DNA of 17,342 bases from SLRI01 sp964576715 (GCA_964576715.1 CAZNWE010000078.1:1-17342); one strand, 5' to 3'; counted from the stretch's first letter, positions 8,083 through 14,431 are shown. Notes: generated by a model from the sequence alone, not told the origin. Made by a program: numbers and translations.

Positions 8083-8778
8083 TTGCGCGATATCGGTCGG
8101 CGGCGATTTCTTCTCGGCACGACGGCGATGCTGGCCGGTCTGGCCGTCCACCCCACGGCCCGCGGCCAGTCGCCGAGCGAACAGCAACTGCTGATCGACC
8201 GGGCGCGCATCGTCGTCGAGGAATTCCAGCAGGACCAGAATTTCGCGAGCGTGCCGATCTATGTGCAGAACGCCTATGCGCTGCTCATCGTCCCGGACAT
8301 GCTGCAGGGTGGCCTGATCATCGGTGCGGAGCACGGCGTCGGCGTGCTGCTCGCCCGCGACCCGATGACGGGTGCCTGGGGCGATCCCGCCTTCTACGAG
8401 ATCTGGGGTGGCAGCCTCGGCCTTCAGGTCGGCGGTCGTTCGTCCGACGTTATTTTCACGCTGATGAACGCCGAGGCCGTCGACAAGCTATTGACCACCA
8501 GCTTCAAGCTCGGCGCCGATGCCAGCATGGCGGTCGGGCAGATCGGGGCCGGGGTCGGTGCGGGGACCACCGTCCGCTTCGGCGAGGACATCTACGTCTT
8601 CTCGCGCAGCCGCGGCCTGTATGGCGGCCTGGCGCTGGACGGCAGCGTCGTCAACGAGCGCACCGAGTGGAACGAGGCGTTTTATGGACCGAATGTCTCG
8701 GCCCGGCAGATCCTCAGGGGCGAGGTCGGCCCGCGCCCGGAAACTGCCGGCCTGCGCGAGGCGATCGAGCGGTTCTAG
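8083..8778 (+). CDS. SYLF/Ysc84-like lipid-binding domain protein, Tat-exported
   Basis: A 231-aa protein with a twin-arginine signal ('IGRRRFLLG' followed by a hydrophobic stretch, cleavage near 'ARGQS') and a C-terminal SYLF (DUF500, Ysc84) domain from about residue 45 to the end. Typical features are 'AYALLIVPDMLQGGLIIGAEHGVGVLL', 'SLGLQVGGRSSDVIFTLMN' and 'VYVFSRSRGLYGGLALDGS'-like segments (here IYVF). Eukaryotic SYLF domains bind phosphoinositides; bacterial exported members are mostly uncharacterised. There is no ATG or GTG start in this frame after the stop at 7981. TTG 8083 has GGGGA 6 nt upstream and gives a short n-region usual for Tat signals. TTG 8053, ten codons upstream, is the alternative and lacks a good ribosome binding site. 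It appears monocistronic. Confidence 0.82.
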   Translation: MRDIGRRRFLLGTTAMLAGLAVHPTARGQSPSEQQLLIDRARIVVEEFQQDQNFASVPIYVQNAYALLIVPDMLQGGLIIGAEHGVGVLLARDPMTGAWGDPAFYEIWGGSLGLQVGGRSSDVIFTLMNAEAVDKLLTTSFKLGADASMAVGQIGAGVGAGTTVRFGEDIYVFSRSRGLYGGLALDGSVVNERTEWNEAFYGPNVSARQILRGEVGPRPETAGLREAIERF

Positions 8779-8806
8779 CCGGCTGCGGTGCCCGATTGTT
8801 GTTAAT

Positions 8807-8819
8807 TGGTCTAAGACCA
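8807..8819. promoter_or_regulatory. Inverted repeat, possible operator
   Basis: TGGTCT-A-AGACCA is a perfect 6-bp inverted repeat in an AT-richer stretch about 85-98 bp upstream of ATG 8905. TGGTC/GACCA half-sites resemble operators of FadR-type GntR repressors, but the spacing here (3 nt between the 5-bp arms) differs from the usual form. A TTGTTA at 8799-8804 could be a -35 element. No regulator gene is adjacent. Confidence 0.35.
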
Positions 8820-8904
8820 GACTAGAGCCGTTCTCTTTGCTTGCCAGCACTGGCGCTGATAGCGCGTCGGTCCGTCAGACATCTTGCGGACTGGAGGTTA
8901 GTGC

Positions 8905-9417
8905 ATGGCAACGGTTTTCGCGACGACCCGTTCTTCGCCCCCTGCCGGCCGGCGGCCGACCCCGCTCTCCGGCCGCGTCCTCGGCCAGCTCGGGGCCGCC
9001 GAGCAGCTCGTGGTCTGGGCCTTTCGCGAGACCGCGGCCGATGAGCCGGGCTCACTTGAGCGGCTCGCCGCCGGTTTTCGCCTCGCTTTCGGCCGCCATC
9101 TGATCCGGGCCGCCGCCTGCGGTTTCGACGGGCTGCGCCGCTGTCTAGCGACCGAGCCGGACCTGGCACCGCGGCTCTGCCCGCTGCGCTGCGCCTGCCT
9201 CGGGCGCGACGAGGAGCGGCTGCTGCAGGGCCTCGCCGCGGCCCAGCTCGGCGATCGGGTCCGGCACGACCGCGAGGTCGGCCCCTTCGTGCCGCCCGCG
9301 GCTAGGCTTCAGCTCTGGCGGCAAAGCCGGCTGTTCGGCGCAGCGATGCACGAGGCGGCACTGGTGCTCGGCGATAGCCGGCCGAGCCCGCTCGGGCCCG
9401 GCTCCCGTCCGCACTGA
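8905..9417 (+). CDS. Hypothetical protein, 170 aa
   Basis: I do not recognise this protein. The gene is well supported by GGAGG at 8893-8897, 7 nt before ATG 8905, and by an uninterrupted frame with strong GC3 bias. The product is Ala/Leu/Arg-rich and predicted mostly helical. It shows a helix-like core ('AAEQLVVWAFRET', about 31-43; 'FRLAFGRHLIRAA', 58-70), a small Cys cluster 'LCPLRCACLG' (91-100; Cys92, 96 and 98), then 'DEERLLQGLAAAQ' (102-114). It has no signal peptide and no membrane segment, so is probably cytoplasmic. The Cys cluster could bind a metal, but there is no further evidence. It is preceded by an operator-like palindrome and followed by a tiny membrane-peptide ORF. Confidence 0.65.
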   Translation: MATVFATTRSSPPAGRRPTPLSGRVLGQLGAAEQLVVWAFRETAADEPGSLERLAAGFRLAFGRHLIRAAACGFDGLRRCLATEPDLAPRLCPLRCACLGRDEERLLQGLAAAQLGDRVRHDREVGPFVPPAARLQLWRQSRLFGAAMHEAALVLGDSRPSPLGPGSRPH

Positions 9418-9439
9418 GCACCGGCCTTAAACGACGACG

Positions 9440-9514
9440 ATGCACCACCGTCTCTGGTTTCTCGCCGGGCTGCTCGCCGGCCTCGCCTCCTGGCTGGTTA
9501 TCGTCGCCTGCTAG
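9440..9514 (+). CDS. Possible 24-aa single-pass membrane peptide
   Basis: ATG 9440 opens a 24-codon frame ending in TAG 9514. The product starts MHHRLWFLAGLLAGL and ends with a hydrophobic SWLVIVAC: a basic N-terminus, then one membrane-spanning segment, as in many small bacterial membrane proteins. No clear Shine-Dalgarno sequence is seen (the upstream bases are TTAAACGACGACG), and chance hydrophobic frames occur in GC-rich DNA. It lies 22 nt after the stop of the 170-aa gene and is followed by a GC hairpin. Low confidence. Confidence 0.3.
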   Translation: MHHRLWFLAGLLAGLASWLVIVAC

Positions 9515-9517
9515 GCA

Positions 9518-9534
9518 GCCGCCGGCGCGGCGGC
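9518..9534 (+). terminator. GC hairpin downstream of the small ORF
   Basis: GCCGCC-GGCGC-GGCGGC forms a perfect 6-bp stem with a 5-nt loop, four bases after the TAG at 9514 and about 80 bp before dhaK. There is no T-run after it, so it is only a weak terminator candidate. Confidence 0.2.
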
Positions 9535-9615
9535 CACCCGCGCCGCAGGCATGGCCGGCAGGGAGTGTTTCTGCTAAGTCCCTCCTGGAACGTGAACGCG
9601 ACCGGGAGGCCGGCC

Positions 9616-10608
9616 TTGAAGAAGCTGATCAACGATGTCGATACCATCCTCAGCCAAAGTCTCGAGGGCTTCGGTCAGGCGCATGCCGATCTGGTGACGG
9701 TCAGCCTGGAGCCGCCGTTCATCCGCCGCAAGGCGCCGACCAGGCCCGGCAAGGTGGCGCTGATCTCGGGCGGCGGCTCCGGCCACGAGCCGCTGCACGG
9801 CGGCTATGTCGGCGTCGGCATGCTCGATGCCGCCTGCCCGGGCCAGATCTTCACCTCACCCACCCCCGACCAGATGCTGGCCGCGGCCGAGGCGGTCGAT
9901 GCCGGTGCCGGCGTGCTCTACATCGTCAAGAACTACGAAGGCGACGTCATGAACTTCGACATGGCGGCCGAGATGGCGACGGGCACCGCCGCCCGGGTGC
10001 TCATCAACGACGACGTCGCGGTCGAGAACTCGAGCTTCACCACCGGCCGGCGCGGGGTCGCCGGCACCGTCGTCGTCGAGAAGCTCTGCGGTGCGGCGGC
10101 CGAGGCCGGGATGGACCTCGCCGGGCTCGAGGCCCTGGGCAACCGGGTCAACGCCGCAACCCGCTCGATGGGGGCGGCACTTACCAGCTGCACGGTCCCG
10201 GCGGCCGGCGGGCCGACCTTCGCGATCGCCGAGGACGAGATGGAGGTGGGGGTCGGCATCCACGGCGAACCGGGTCGCCGCCGGGTCAAGCTGATGCCGG
10301 CCGCCGCCCTCGTCGAGGAGATGATGCAGGCGATGCTCGGCGATCTCGGGCCGGCCGCGGGCGACGAGGTGCTGCTGTTGGTCAACGGCTTCGGCGCGAC
10401 GCCGCTGATGGAGCTCTACCTCGTCTATGCGGAGGCTAGGCGGCGGGCCGAGGCGGCCGGGCTCGGCGTCGTGCGCTCGCTGGTCGGCAACTGGTGCACC
10501 TCGCTCGACATGGCCGGCTGCTCGCTTACCCTGACCCGGCTCGACCAGGAGATGATCGACCTTTGGGACGCCCCTGTGCACACGCCGGCGCTGCGCTGGA
10601 GGTGTTGA
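9616..10608 (+). CDS. dhaK: Dihydroxyacetone kinase subunit DhaK (substrate-binding)
   Basis: A 330-aa DhaK-type protein, full length for the family. It binds dihydroxyacetone, or a related short sugar, covalently through a histidine; phosphate is delivered by a DhaL (ADP-binding) partner. Key residues are all present: the 'GGGSGHEP' loop with His57, 'NYEGDVMNF' with Asp110, and 'GIHGEPG' with His216 as the expected covalent histidine. The 'LWDAPVHTPALRW' C-terminus is typical. TTG 9616 is chosen because the family begins MKKLIND and GGGAGG lies 6 nt upstream; an in-frame ATG-less extension to 9565 adds 17 unrelated residues. No dhaL or dhaM is found in the window. The next gene overlaps this stop. 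Confidence 0.9.
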   Translation: MKKLINDVDTILSQSLEGFGQAHADLVTVSLEPPFIRRKAPTRPGKVALISGGGSGHEPLHGGYVGVGMLDAACPGQIFTSPTPDQMLAAAEAVDAGAGVLYIVKNYEGDVMNFDMAAEMATGTAARVLINDDVAVENSSFTTGRRGVAGTVVVEKLCGAAAEAGMDLAGLEALGNRVNAATRSMGAALTSCTVPAAGGPTFAIAEDEMEVGVGIHGEPGRRRVKLMPAAALVEEMMQAMLGDLGPAAGDEVLLLVNGFGATPLMELYLVYAEARRRAEAAGLGVVRSLVGNWCTSLDMAGCSLTLTRLDQEMIDLWDAPVHTPALRWRC

Positions 10609-10913
10609 GCGGACTGCTCGATGCCGCCAGCGGTGCCGATCCGGCGCTCGATGCGCGACTGACCGAAGCACTCGGCGCACCGCCCGCTGCCTACACCGCC
10701 TCGGTCGATGCCGCGATCGCGCTGGTCGACCACGCCCTGCCGGGCTGGCACTGGCACATCGGCTGGCATGCCGATGGGATCACGCCCTATGCCAGCCTGC
10801 GCGATGCGGCGCGAACCTTGCACGTCGAGGCAAAGGGGCCAACCGTGCAGCTGGCGCTGCTGCGCGCCATGATCCGCGCCCTCGAGGCAACGCCGCCGGA
10901 GCCGACCGGCTGA
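10602..10913 (+). CDS. Small protein resembling phage-type ABA-sandwich/DUF2591-like family
   Basis: About 103 aa from GTG 10602, overlapping the last codons of dhaK. It is not DhaL: none of the DhaL GDGDHG-type metal motifs is present. The opening 'LSGLLDAASGADPALDARL', then 'YTASVDAAIALV', a GWHW segment and a C-terminal 'VQLALLRAMIRALEA' match a small family I know mainly from rhizobial and phage genomes (leader 'EAASGPDRELDA', 'YTASLDAALALV', 'ALALCAAALRA'). Its function is unknown. This match is from memory and needs a profile search. GGAGG at 10598-10602 overlaps the GTG, so the exact start (GTG 10602, TTG 10605 or CTG 10614) is uncertain, and translation is probably coupled to dhaK. 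Confidence 0.55.
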   Translation: MLSGLLDAASGADPALDARLTEALGAPPAAYTASVDAAIALVDHALPGWHWHIGWHADGITPYASLRDAARTLHVEAKGPTVQLALLRAMIRALEATPPEPTG

Positions 10914-11014
10914 GCAGCGCTTGCCGGATGCGGACGGCGGCCAACATCTCCGAACGGGTCGTGCCGTGCGCAGCGCCGGCTGCCCCCGTCAAACCGCAAG
11001 CCACCGCCAACAGA

Positions 11015-11028
11015 CCACGCATCGGGAG
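11015..11028 (+). repeat. 14-nt leader motif, copy 2 (includes the ribosome binding site)
   Basis: Identical CCACGCATCGGGAG as at 1186-1199, here 6 nt before ATG 11035. Both copies precede genes for exported periplasmic proteins. Confidence 0.5.
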
Positions 11029-11034
11029 AACGAC

Positions 11035-11832
11035 ATGACGTTGCAGCGCACCTCGCTTTCCGCGCTTGGCCTTCTCGCCAGCACCCTGGCGTTCGCCAGC
11101 GCCACCACCGCCTCGGCCGAGATCATTGCCGAGCCCTTCGCCTACACCGTAGGTGGGAAGGACTTCGAGGGCTATGTCGCCCGCAACACCAACATCCCGC
11201 AATCGCGCGGCACCGTGCTGATCGTCCACGACTGGGACGGGCTCACCGACTACGAGATGCGCCGTGCGGAGATGCTGGCGGCGCTGGGCTTCACGGCCTT
11301 TGCCATCGACGTCTATGGTGCCGATGTCGCGCCGCAGACGGTCGACGAGAACCGGGCACTCTCGGGTGCCCTCTACGCTGACCGCGACACCTTCCAAGAG
11401 CGCCTCCTGGGTTCGATCGAGGCCGCCGCCGCGATCCCCGGCGCCACCGACGACATGGTGATGATGGGCTACTGCTTCGGCGGGGCAGCGGTGCTCGAGG
11501 CCGCCCGGGCCGGCGCCGACATCGACGGCTTCGTCAGCTTCCACGGCGGTCTCGGCCTGCCGGAGGGCCAGAGCTACGAAGCGGTCCAGGCCCCGGTGAT
11601 GCTGTTCCACGGCACGGCCGACCCGGTCTCCGGCATGGCCGAACTCGCGGCGCTGCTCGACGCGCTCGAGGCCGCCAGCGTGGCGCACGGTGCCGAGGTC
11701 TTCGGCGGCGCGCGGCATTCGTTCACCGTCTGGGGCTCGGGCGACTACGACCTCGCCGCCGACCAGGCGTCCTGGGCCGGGCTGCTCGGCTTCCTCTCGG
11801 CACGGCTGGGCGACACCGAGGACGCCAGCTAG
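11035..11832 (+). CDS. Exported dienelactone hydrolase family protein
   Basis: A 265-aa alpha/beta hydrolase of the dienelactone hydrolase family with an N-terminal signal peptide (residues about 1-28, ending TTASAE), so it acts in the periplasm. The catalytic triad is visible: Cys147 in 'GYCFGG', Asp196 in 'HGTADP' and His228 in 'ARHSFTVWG'. Other family landmarks are 'VLIVHDWDGL' (oxyanion region) and 'FTAFAIDVYG'. The natural substrate is unknown; most exported members are not true dienelactone hydrolases. GGGAG lies 6 nt from ATG 11035, within a 14-nt motif shared with the ABC binding-protein gene. Its TAG stop overlaps the TAG of the convergent endonuclease V gene in the palindrome CTAG (11829-11832). 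Confidence 0.88.
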   Translation: MTLQRTSLSALGLLASTLAFASATTASAEIIAEPFAYTVGGKDFEGYVARNTNIPQSRGTVLIVHDWDGLTDYEMRRAEMLAALGFTAFAIDVYGADVAPQTVDENRALSGALYADRDTFQERLLGSIEAAAAIPGATDDMVMMGYCFGGAAVLEAARAGADIDGFVSFHGGLGLPEGQSYEAVQAPVMLFHGTADPVSGMAELAALLDALEAASVAHGAEVFGGARHSFTVWGSGDYDLAADQASWAGLLGFLSARLGDTEDAS

Positions 11833-12545
11833 CCGTGCGCTCGTGACAGCCGGTCGGCGAGCCGGGTCGGCTCGGGCAGGCGGTGGCGCTCGACGGTGCC
11901 GAGCACCCAGGCCACCGCCGTCTCTAGATCGACCAGGTGGCCGACCGAGACGAAGAGCGGCCGGCAGCCGGCCTTGCTCCTGACGACGGCGCCGACGATC
12001 TCGCCCTTGTCCTCGAGCGGGGTCCGGGCGCCAGCTTCGGGACCCGGCTCGGCAAAGCGGCCGAGCAGCCGCGACTTGGCGACGCCGATCGTCGGCAGGC
12101 CAATGAGCAGGCCCAGATGACTGGCGAAGCCGATCCGCCTCGGGTGCGCCCGCCCCTGCCCGTCGACCATGACCAGGTCCGGCCGCCGACCCAAGAGCGC
12201 CAGGGCCGCCATCGCCGCCGGCACCTCGCGAAACGAGAGGAAGCCGGTGCGGTAGGGAAAGGCCGCCGGCATCGCGACCAGGGCACTCTCCGCGAGCCCG
12301 GGCGTCGCCGCATCGAGCCGCACCGCCGCGGCATAGGCCATCGCACCGTCGCGGCTGAAGTGGACGTCGACCCCGGCGATGTGCCGCGGGGCGAAGCCGT
12401 CCGGCACTTTCTCGACCACGGCGTGGCGCAACGCTTCCTGAATCTCCGTCGCCTGCGCTAGATCGGTGGGCCACTTCAGGGGAGGACCAAGATGGCCGGG
12501 CCACGACTCCAGGTGCCGAAGGGTGCCACCGACACGCACATGCAT
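11829..12545 (-). CDS. nfi: Endonuclease V (deoxyinosine 3' endonuclease)
   Basis: DNA-repair nuclease that nicks one base 3' to deoxyinosine. Motifs in order are 'IAGVDVHF' (metal-binding Asp), 'PYRTGFLSFRE' (the wedge PYxxG and the metal-binding Glu), 'VMVDGQGRAHPRRIGFASHLG' (Asp), 'TIGVAKSRL', 'VSVGH' and 'LPEPTRLADRLSR' at the C-terminus. All catalytic acids are present. The start is uncertain. Homology begins near 12479 ('LKWPTDLAQATEIQ'), where only CTG is available, giving 216 aa. The first ATG (12545) has AGGG 9 nt upstream and gives 238 aa, but overlaps the start of the divergent amidohydrolase by 54 bp. The ATG is reported here. The gene is convergent with the dienelactone hydrolase gene. 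Confidence 0.88.
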   Translation of the reverse strand: MHVRVGGTLRHLESWPGHLGPPLKWPTDLAQATEIQEALRHAVVEKVPDGFAPRHIAGVDVHFSRDGAMAYAAAVRLDAATPGLAESALVAMPAAFPYRTGFLSFREVPAAMAALALLGRRPDLVMVDGQGRAHPRRIGFASHLGLLIGLPTIGVAKSRLLGRFAEPGPEAGARTPLEDKGEIVGAVVRSKAGCRPLFVSVGHLVDLETAVAWVLGTVERHRLPEPTRLADRLSRAHG

Positions 12546-13325
12546 TTCTACGGGCCCTTCGACCGTTATCCCCTGCCCGCCGATACCGCCCGCCGCGCTC
12601 CCGAGGCGCTGCTCCCGGCCTATCGCAAGGTCCAAGAGCGGCTCGGCCTCGAGCGGGTCGTCGTGGTTCAGGCCGCCGGCTATCGATACGACAACAGCGT
12701 GACCATGGCCAATGTCGCGGCGATCGGCGAGACCGCTCGCGCCGTCGTCGTCGTCCCGCTCGGCACGCCCGAGGCCGAGCTCGCGCGGCTGACCGAGGCA
12801 GGAGCGCGAGGACTTCGCGTGTTCATGCTCGACGGTGGCGTCTACGACTGGGCCGAGCTGCCCGAGCTCGCCGCCACGGTGCGCCCCTTCGGCTGGCATC
12901 TCCAGCTGCAGCTCGACGGCCGCGAGCTGATCGAGCGGCTGGACCTGATCGAGAGCCTCGACATCCAGCTCGTGATCGACCACACGGGCAAGTTCCTCGA
13001 GCCCGTCGAGCCCGACCACCCGGCCTTCCACTGCCTGCGCCACCTCGTCCAGGAGGGCGCCTTCGTCAAGCTCTCCGCGCCCTATGAGACCTCGAGGGCG
13101 GGGCCGCCCAGCTACGCCGATGTCGGTCTGCTCGCCCAGATCCTGGTCAAGGAAGCGCCGGACCGCATGCTCTGGGCCTCCAACTGGCCGCACCCGGGCC
13201 ACGCCCCCACGGACGAGGCGATGCTGCTCGACACGCTTCTCGACTGGGCGCCGGACCCCCACGTCCAGCGCCTGATCCTCAAGGACAACCCGGCCCGCCT
13301 CTATGGCTTTCCCAAGCCCGCCTGA
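12492..13325 (+). CDS. Amidohydrolase family protein (LigI / galactarolactone isomerase type)
   Basis: A 277-aa TIM-barrel protein of the Amidohydro_2 family, COG3618 group, which contains 2-pyrone-4,6-dicarboxylate lactonase (LigI) and D-galactarolactone isomerase. Visible features are 'GATDTHMHFYG' (11-21, His16 and His18), 'VIDHTGKF' (161-168, His164) and 'MLWASNWPHPG' (226-236). The residue at the position of the LigI metal-site Asp is Asn231. Substitution at that site is compatible with a metal-independent lactone isomerase rather than a hydrolase (inference). The substrate is probably a lactone of a sugar acid or aromatic-ring product. GGGAGG lies 6 nt before ATG 12492. The downstream cupin gene starts 11 nt after its stop, so the two form an operon. 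Confidence 0.85.
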   Translation: MAGPRLQVPKGATDTHMHFYGPFDRYPLPADTARRAPEALLPAYRKVQERLGLERVVVVQAAGYRYDNSVTMANVAAIGETARAVVVVPLGTPEAELARLTEAGARGLRVFMLDGGVYDWAELPELAATVRPFGWHLQLQLDGRELIERLDLIESLDIQLVIDHTGKFLEPVEPDHPAFHCLRHLVQEGAFVKLSAPYETSRAGPPSYADVGLLAQILVKEAPDRMLWASNWPHPGHAPTDEAMLLDTLLDWAPDPHVQRLILKDNPARLYGFPKPA

Positions 13326-13336
13326 GGAGATCGCCC

Positions 13337-13849
13337 ATGCCCGACTGCGCGACCCTGCAGCTCGAGCCAGGCACTGACGTGCCGAACTCGCCCTTGCCGG
13401 TGCTGCTCTATCGAGGCGCCTTCCCGCCCGGCCCCGACCTGCCCGAGCGCCTCGAGGCGACCTTCCACGACAACGGCTGGCGCGGCCTCTGGCGCAACGG
13501 CATCTTCGCCTGGCACCACTTCCACGATGACGCCCACGAGGTGCTGGGCATCGCCAAGGGCGAAGCGACGGTGCAATTGGGCGGCGAGACCGGACCGGCG
13601 GTGACCCTCGAAGCCGGCGACGTCGTCGTTCTCCCCGCCGGCACCGGGCACAAGCGCCTCGCCTCGAGCCCCGACCTCCTGGTCATCGGCGGCTACCCCG
13701 AAGGCCAGGAAGCCTACACCACGCGCCGCGCCGGCGACGGCGGCGCCGATGTGGCCACACGCTGTGCCGCGGTGGCGCTGCCGACCCAGGACCCGGTGGC
13801 TGGAACGAACGGAGAGCTCGTCAAAATCTGGAGCCGGCATCGGCCGTGA
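13337..13849 (+). CDS. Cupin domain protein (YjlB-like)
   Basis: A 170-aa single-domain cupin. It carries the first cupin motif 'WHHFHDDAHEVLGIAKGEA' (His60, 61, 63 and 67, Glu68) and the second motif 'AGDVVVLPAGTGHK' (93-106, His105), so a metal site looks intact. 'IGGYPEGQEAY' after it is typical of the YjlB/COG4297 group, whose members have no settled activity. AGGAG lies 7 nt before ATG 13337 and begins within the upstream stop region, tying it to the amidohydrolase gene; a joint role in handling a sugar or carboxylic acid is plausible. A possible decayed paralogue lies at 16871-16987. Confidence 0.87.
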   Translation: MPDCATLQLEPGTDVPNSPLPVLLYRGAFPPGPDLPERLEATFHDNGWRGLWRNGIFAWHHFHDDAHEVLGIAKGEATVQLGGETGPAVTLEAGDVVVLPAGTGHKRLASSPDLLVIGGYPEGQEAYTTRRAGDGGADVATRCAAVALPTQDPVAGTNGELVKIWSRHRP

Positions 13850-13935
13850 CTTAGGAAGGCCAGGCAGGATGATCCTACCAAGACCCACGCGGCTTTTGCT
13901 GAGCGGTTGACGCGACGAGTGTCATCGGAAGGGCT

Positions 13936-13964
13936 TTGGGTTTTGGATCAATCGTTGATATAAG
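13936..13964 (+). promoter_or_regulatory. Probable sigma70-type promoter
   Basis: TTGGGT (13936-13941), 17 bases, then TATAAG (13959-13964), in an AT-richer pocket upstream of the cyclic-nucleotide-binding-domain gene. The -10 is close to consensus. Transcription would begin near 13970, inside the second palindrome. Confidence 0.45.
13947..13959. promoter_or_regulatory. Inverted repeat ATCAA-TCG-TTGAT inside the promoter spacer
   Basis: Perfect 5-bp arms with a 3-nt centre, between the -35 and -10. It is not an FNR/CRP box, which would have the arms in the opposite order (TTGAT...ATCAA). Possibly an operator half of a two-site arrangement with the palindrome at 13962-13978. Confidence 0.35.
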
Positions 13965-13978
13965 TTGCACGGCAACTT
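13962..13978. promoter_or_regulatory. Palindrome AAGTTGC-ACG-GCAACTT, likely operator
   Basis: Perfect 7-bp inverted repeat overlapping the -10 end and the expected start of transcription. This is the classic position for a repressor site. As RNA it would also make a small 5' hairpin. Confidence 0.45.
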
Positions 13979-14026
13979 GGTAAATCTTGGGTGTTGTCCA
14001 AGCCTTCCCGCTGCCGAGCCTGCCGC

Positions 14027-14419
14027 ATGTCGCCTTATGGCATCTACGACCGCAAGACCTTCACCCCCGGCCAGCTGCTGATCCGGCCGGGCGCACCGGC
14101 AGACCATGCCTACCTGATCCAGTCCGGTCGGGCGCGGGTCTTCTCTCCCGGTCTCGGGCGGCGCGCCGTCATCGCCGACGTCGGCGCCGGCGAGATCGTC
14201 GGGGAGATGGCGCTGATCCGCAAGACACCGCACCACTACGGCGTCGAGGCGATCGACCTCGTCGTCGCCGTCGTCATCTCGCCCGCGCATATCCAGAAGG
14301 TCCTGGACGATGCCGATCCGCTCTTGAAGACCATCCTCGCCGGGATGCTGCGGCGGATCGATCAGCTGAACGGGGAAAAGCAGCCGGACGTCACCTGGGC
14401 GCGCGCCACAGGCGACTGA
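14027..14419 (+). CDS. Single-domain cyclic-nucleotide-binding (cNMP) protein
   Basis: A 130-aa protein made almost entirely of a CRP-type cNMP-binding beta-barrel: 'FTPGQLLIRPGAPADHAYLIQSGRA'-like start (about 12-36), 'GAGEIVGEMALI' (53-64), then a C-terminal helix. No DNA-binding, kinase or channel domain follows. The phosphate-binding cassette reads GEMALIRKTPHHYGVEA. The arginine that contacts the cyclic phosphate in CRP (Arg82) corresponds to His70, so nucleotide binding is doubtful. ATG 14027 is preferred. GTG 13991 in frame would add 12 residues including two Cys ('CRACR'); neither has a strong ribosome binding site. Its promoter region has two palindromes. It is convergent with the GST gene, 12 bp between stops. 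Confidence 0.75.
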   Translation: MSPYGIYDRKTFTPGQLLIRPGAPADHAYLIQSGRARVFSPGLGRRAVIADVGAGEIVGEMALIRKTPHHYGVEAIDLVVAVVISPAHIQKVLDDADPLLKTILAGMLRRIDQLNGEKQPDVTWARATGD

Positions 14420-14431
14420 AGCCGAGAGACC

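Noticed and set aside
4740..8825. Very long plus-strand frame (over 1300 codons) opposite the PEPC-like gene
   Set aside because: It is a GC-skewed antisense shadow of the PEPC-like gene, with His/Val/Leu/Glu-rich low-complexity translation and no ribosome binding site; the minus-strand frame has recognised motifs.
10494..10601. ATG 10494 as the start of the small gene after dhaK
   Set aside because: It would overlap over 100 bp of conserved dhaK sequence; family-like residues begin only at about 10602.
12546..13262. Long minus-strand extension of endonuclease V through the amidohydrolase gene
   Set aside because: It is the antisense of the well-supported amidohydrolase; the family's N-terminus lies near 12479.
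13947..13959. FNR/CRP-type box upstream of the cNMP gene
   Set aside because: The arms are ATCAA...TTGAT with a 3-nt centre, the reverse order and wrong spacing for an FNR box (TTGAT-N4-ATCAA).
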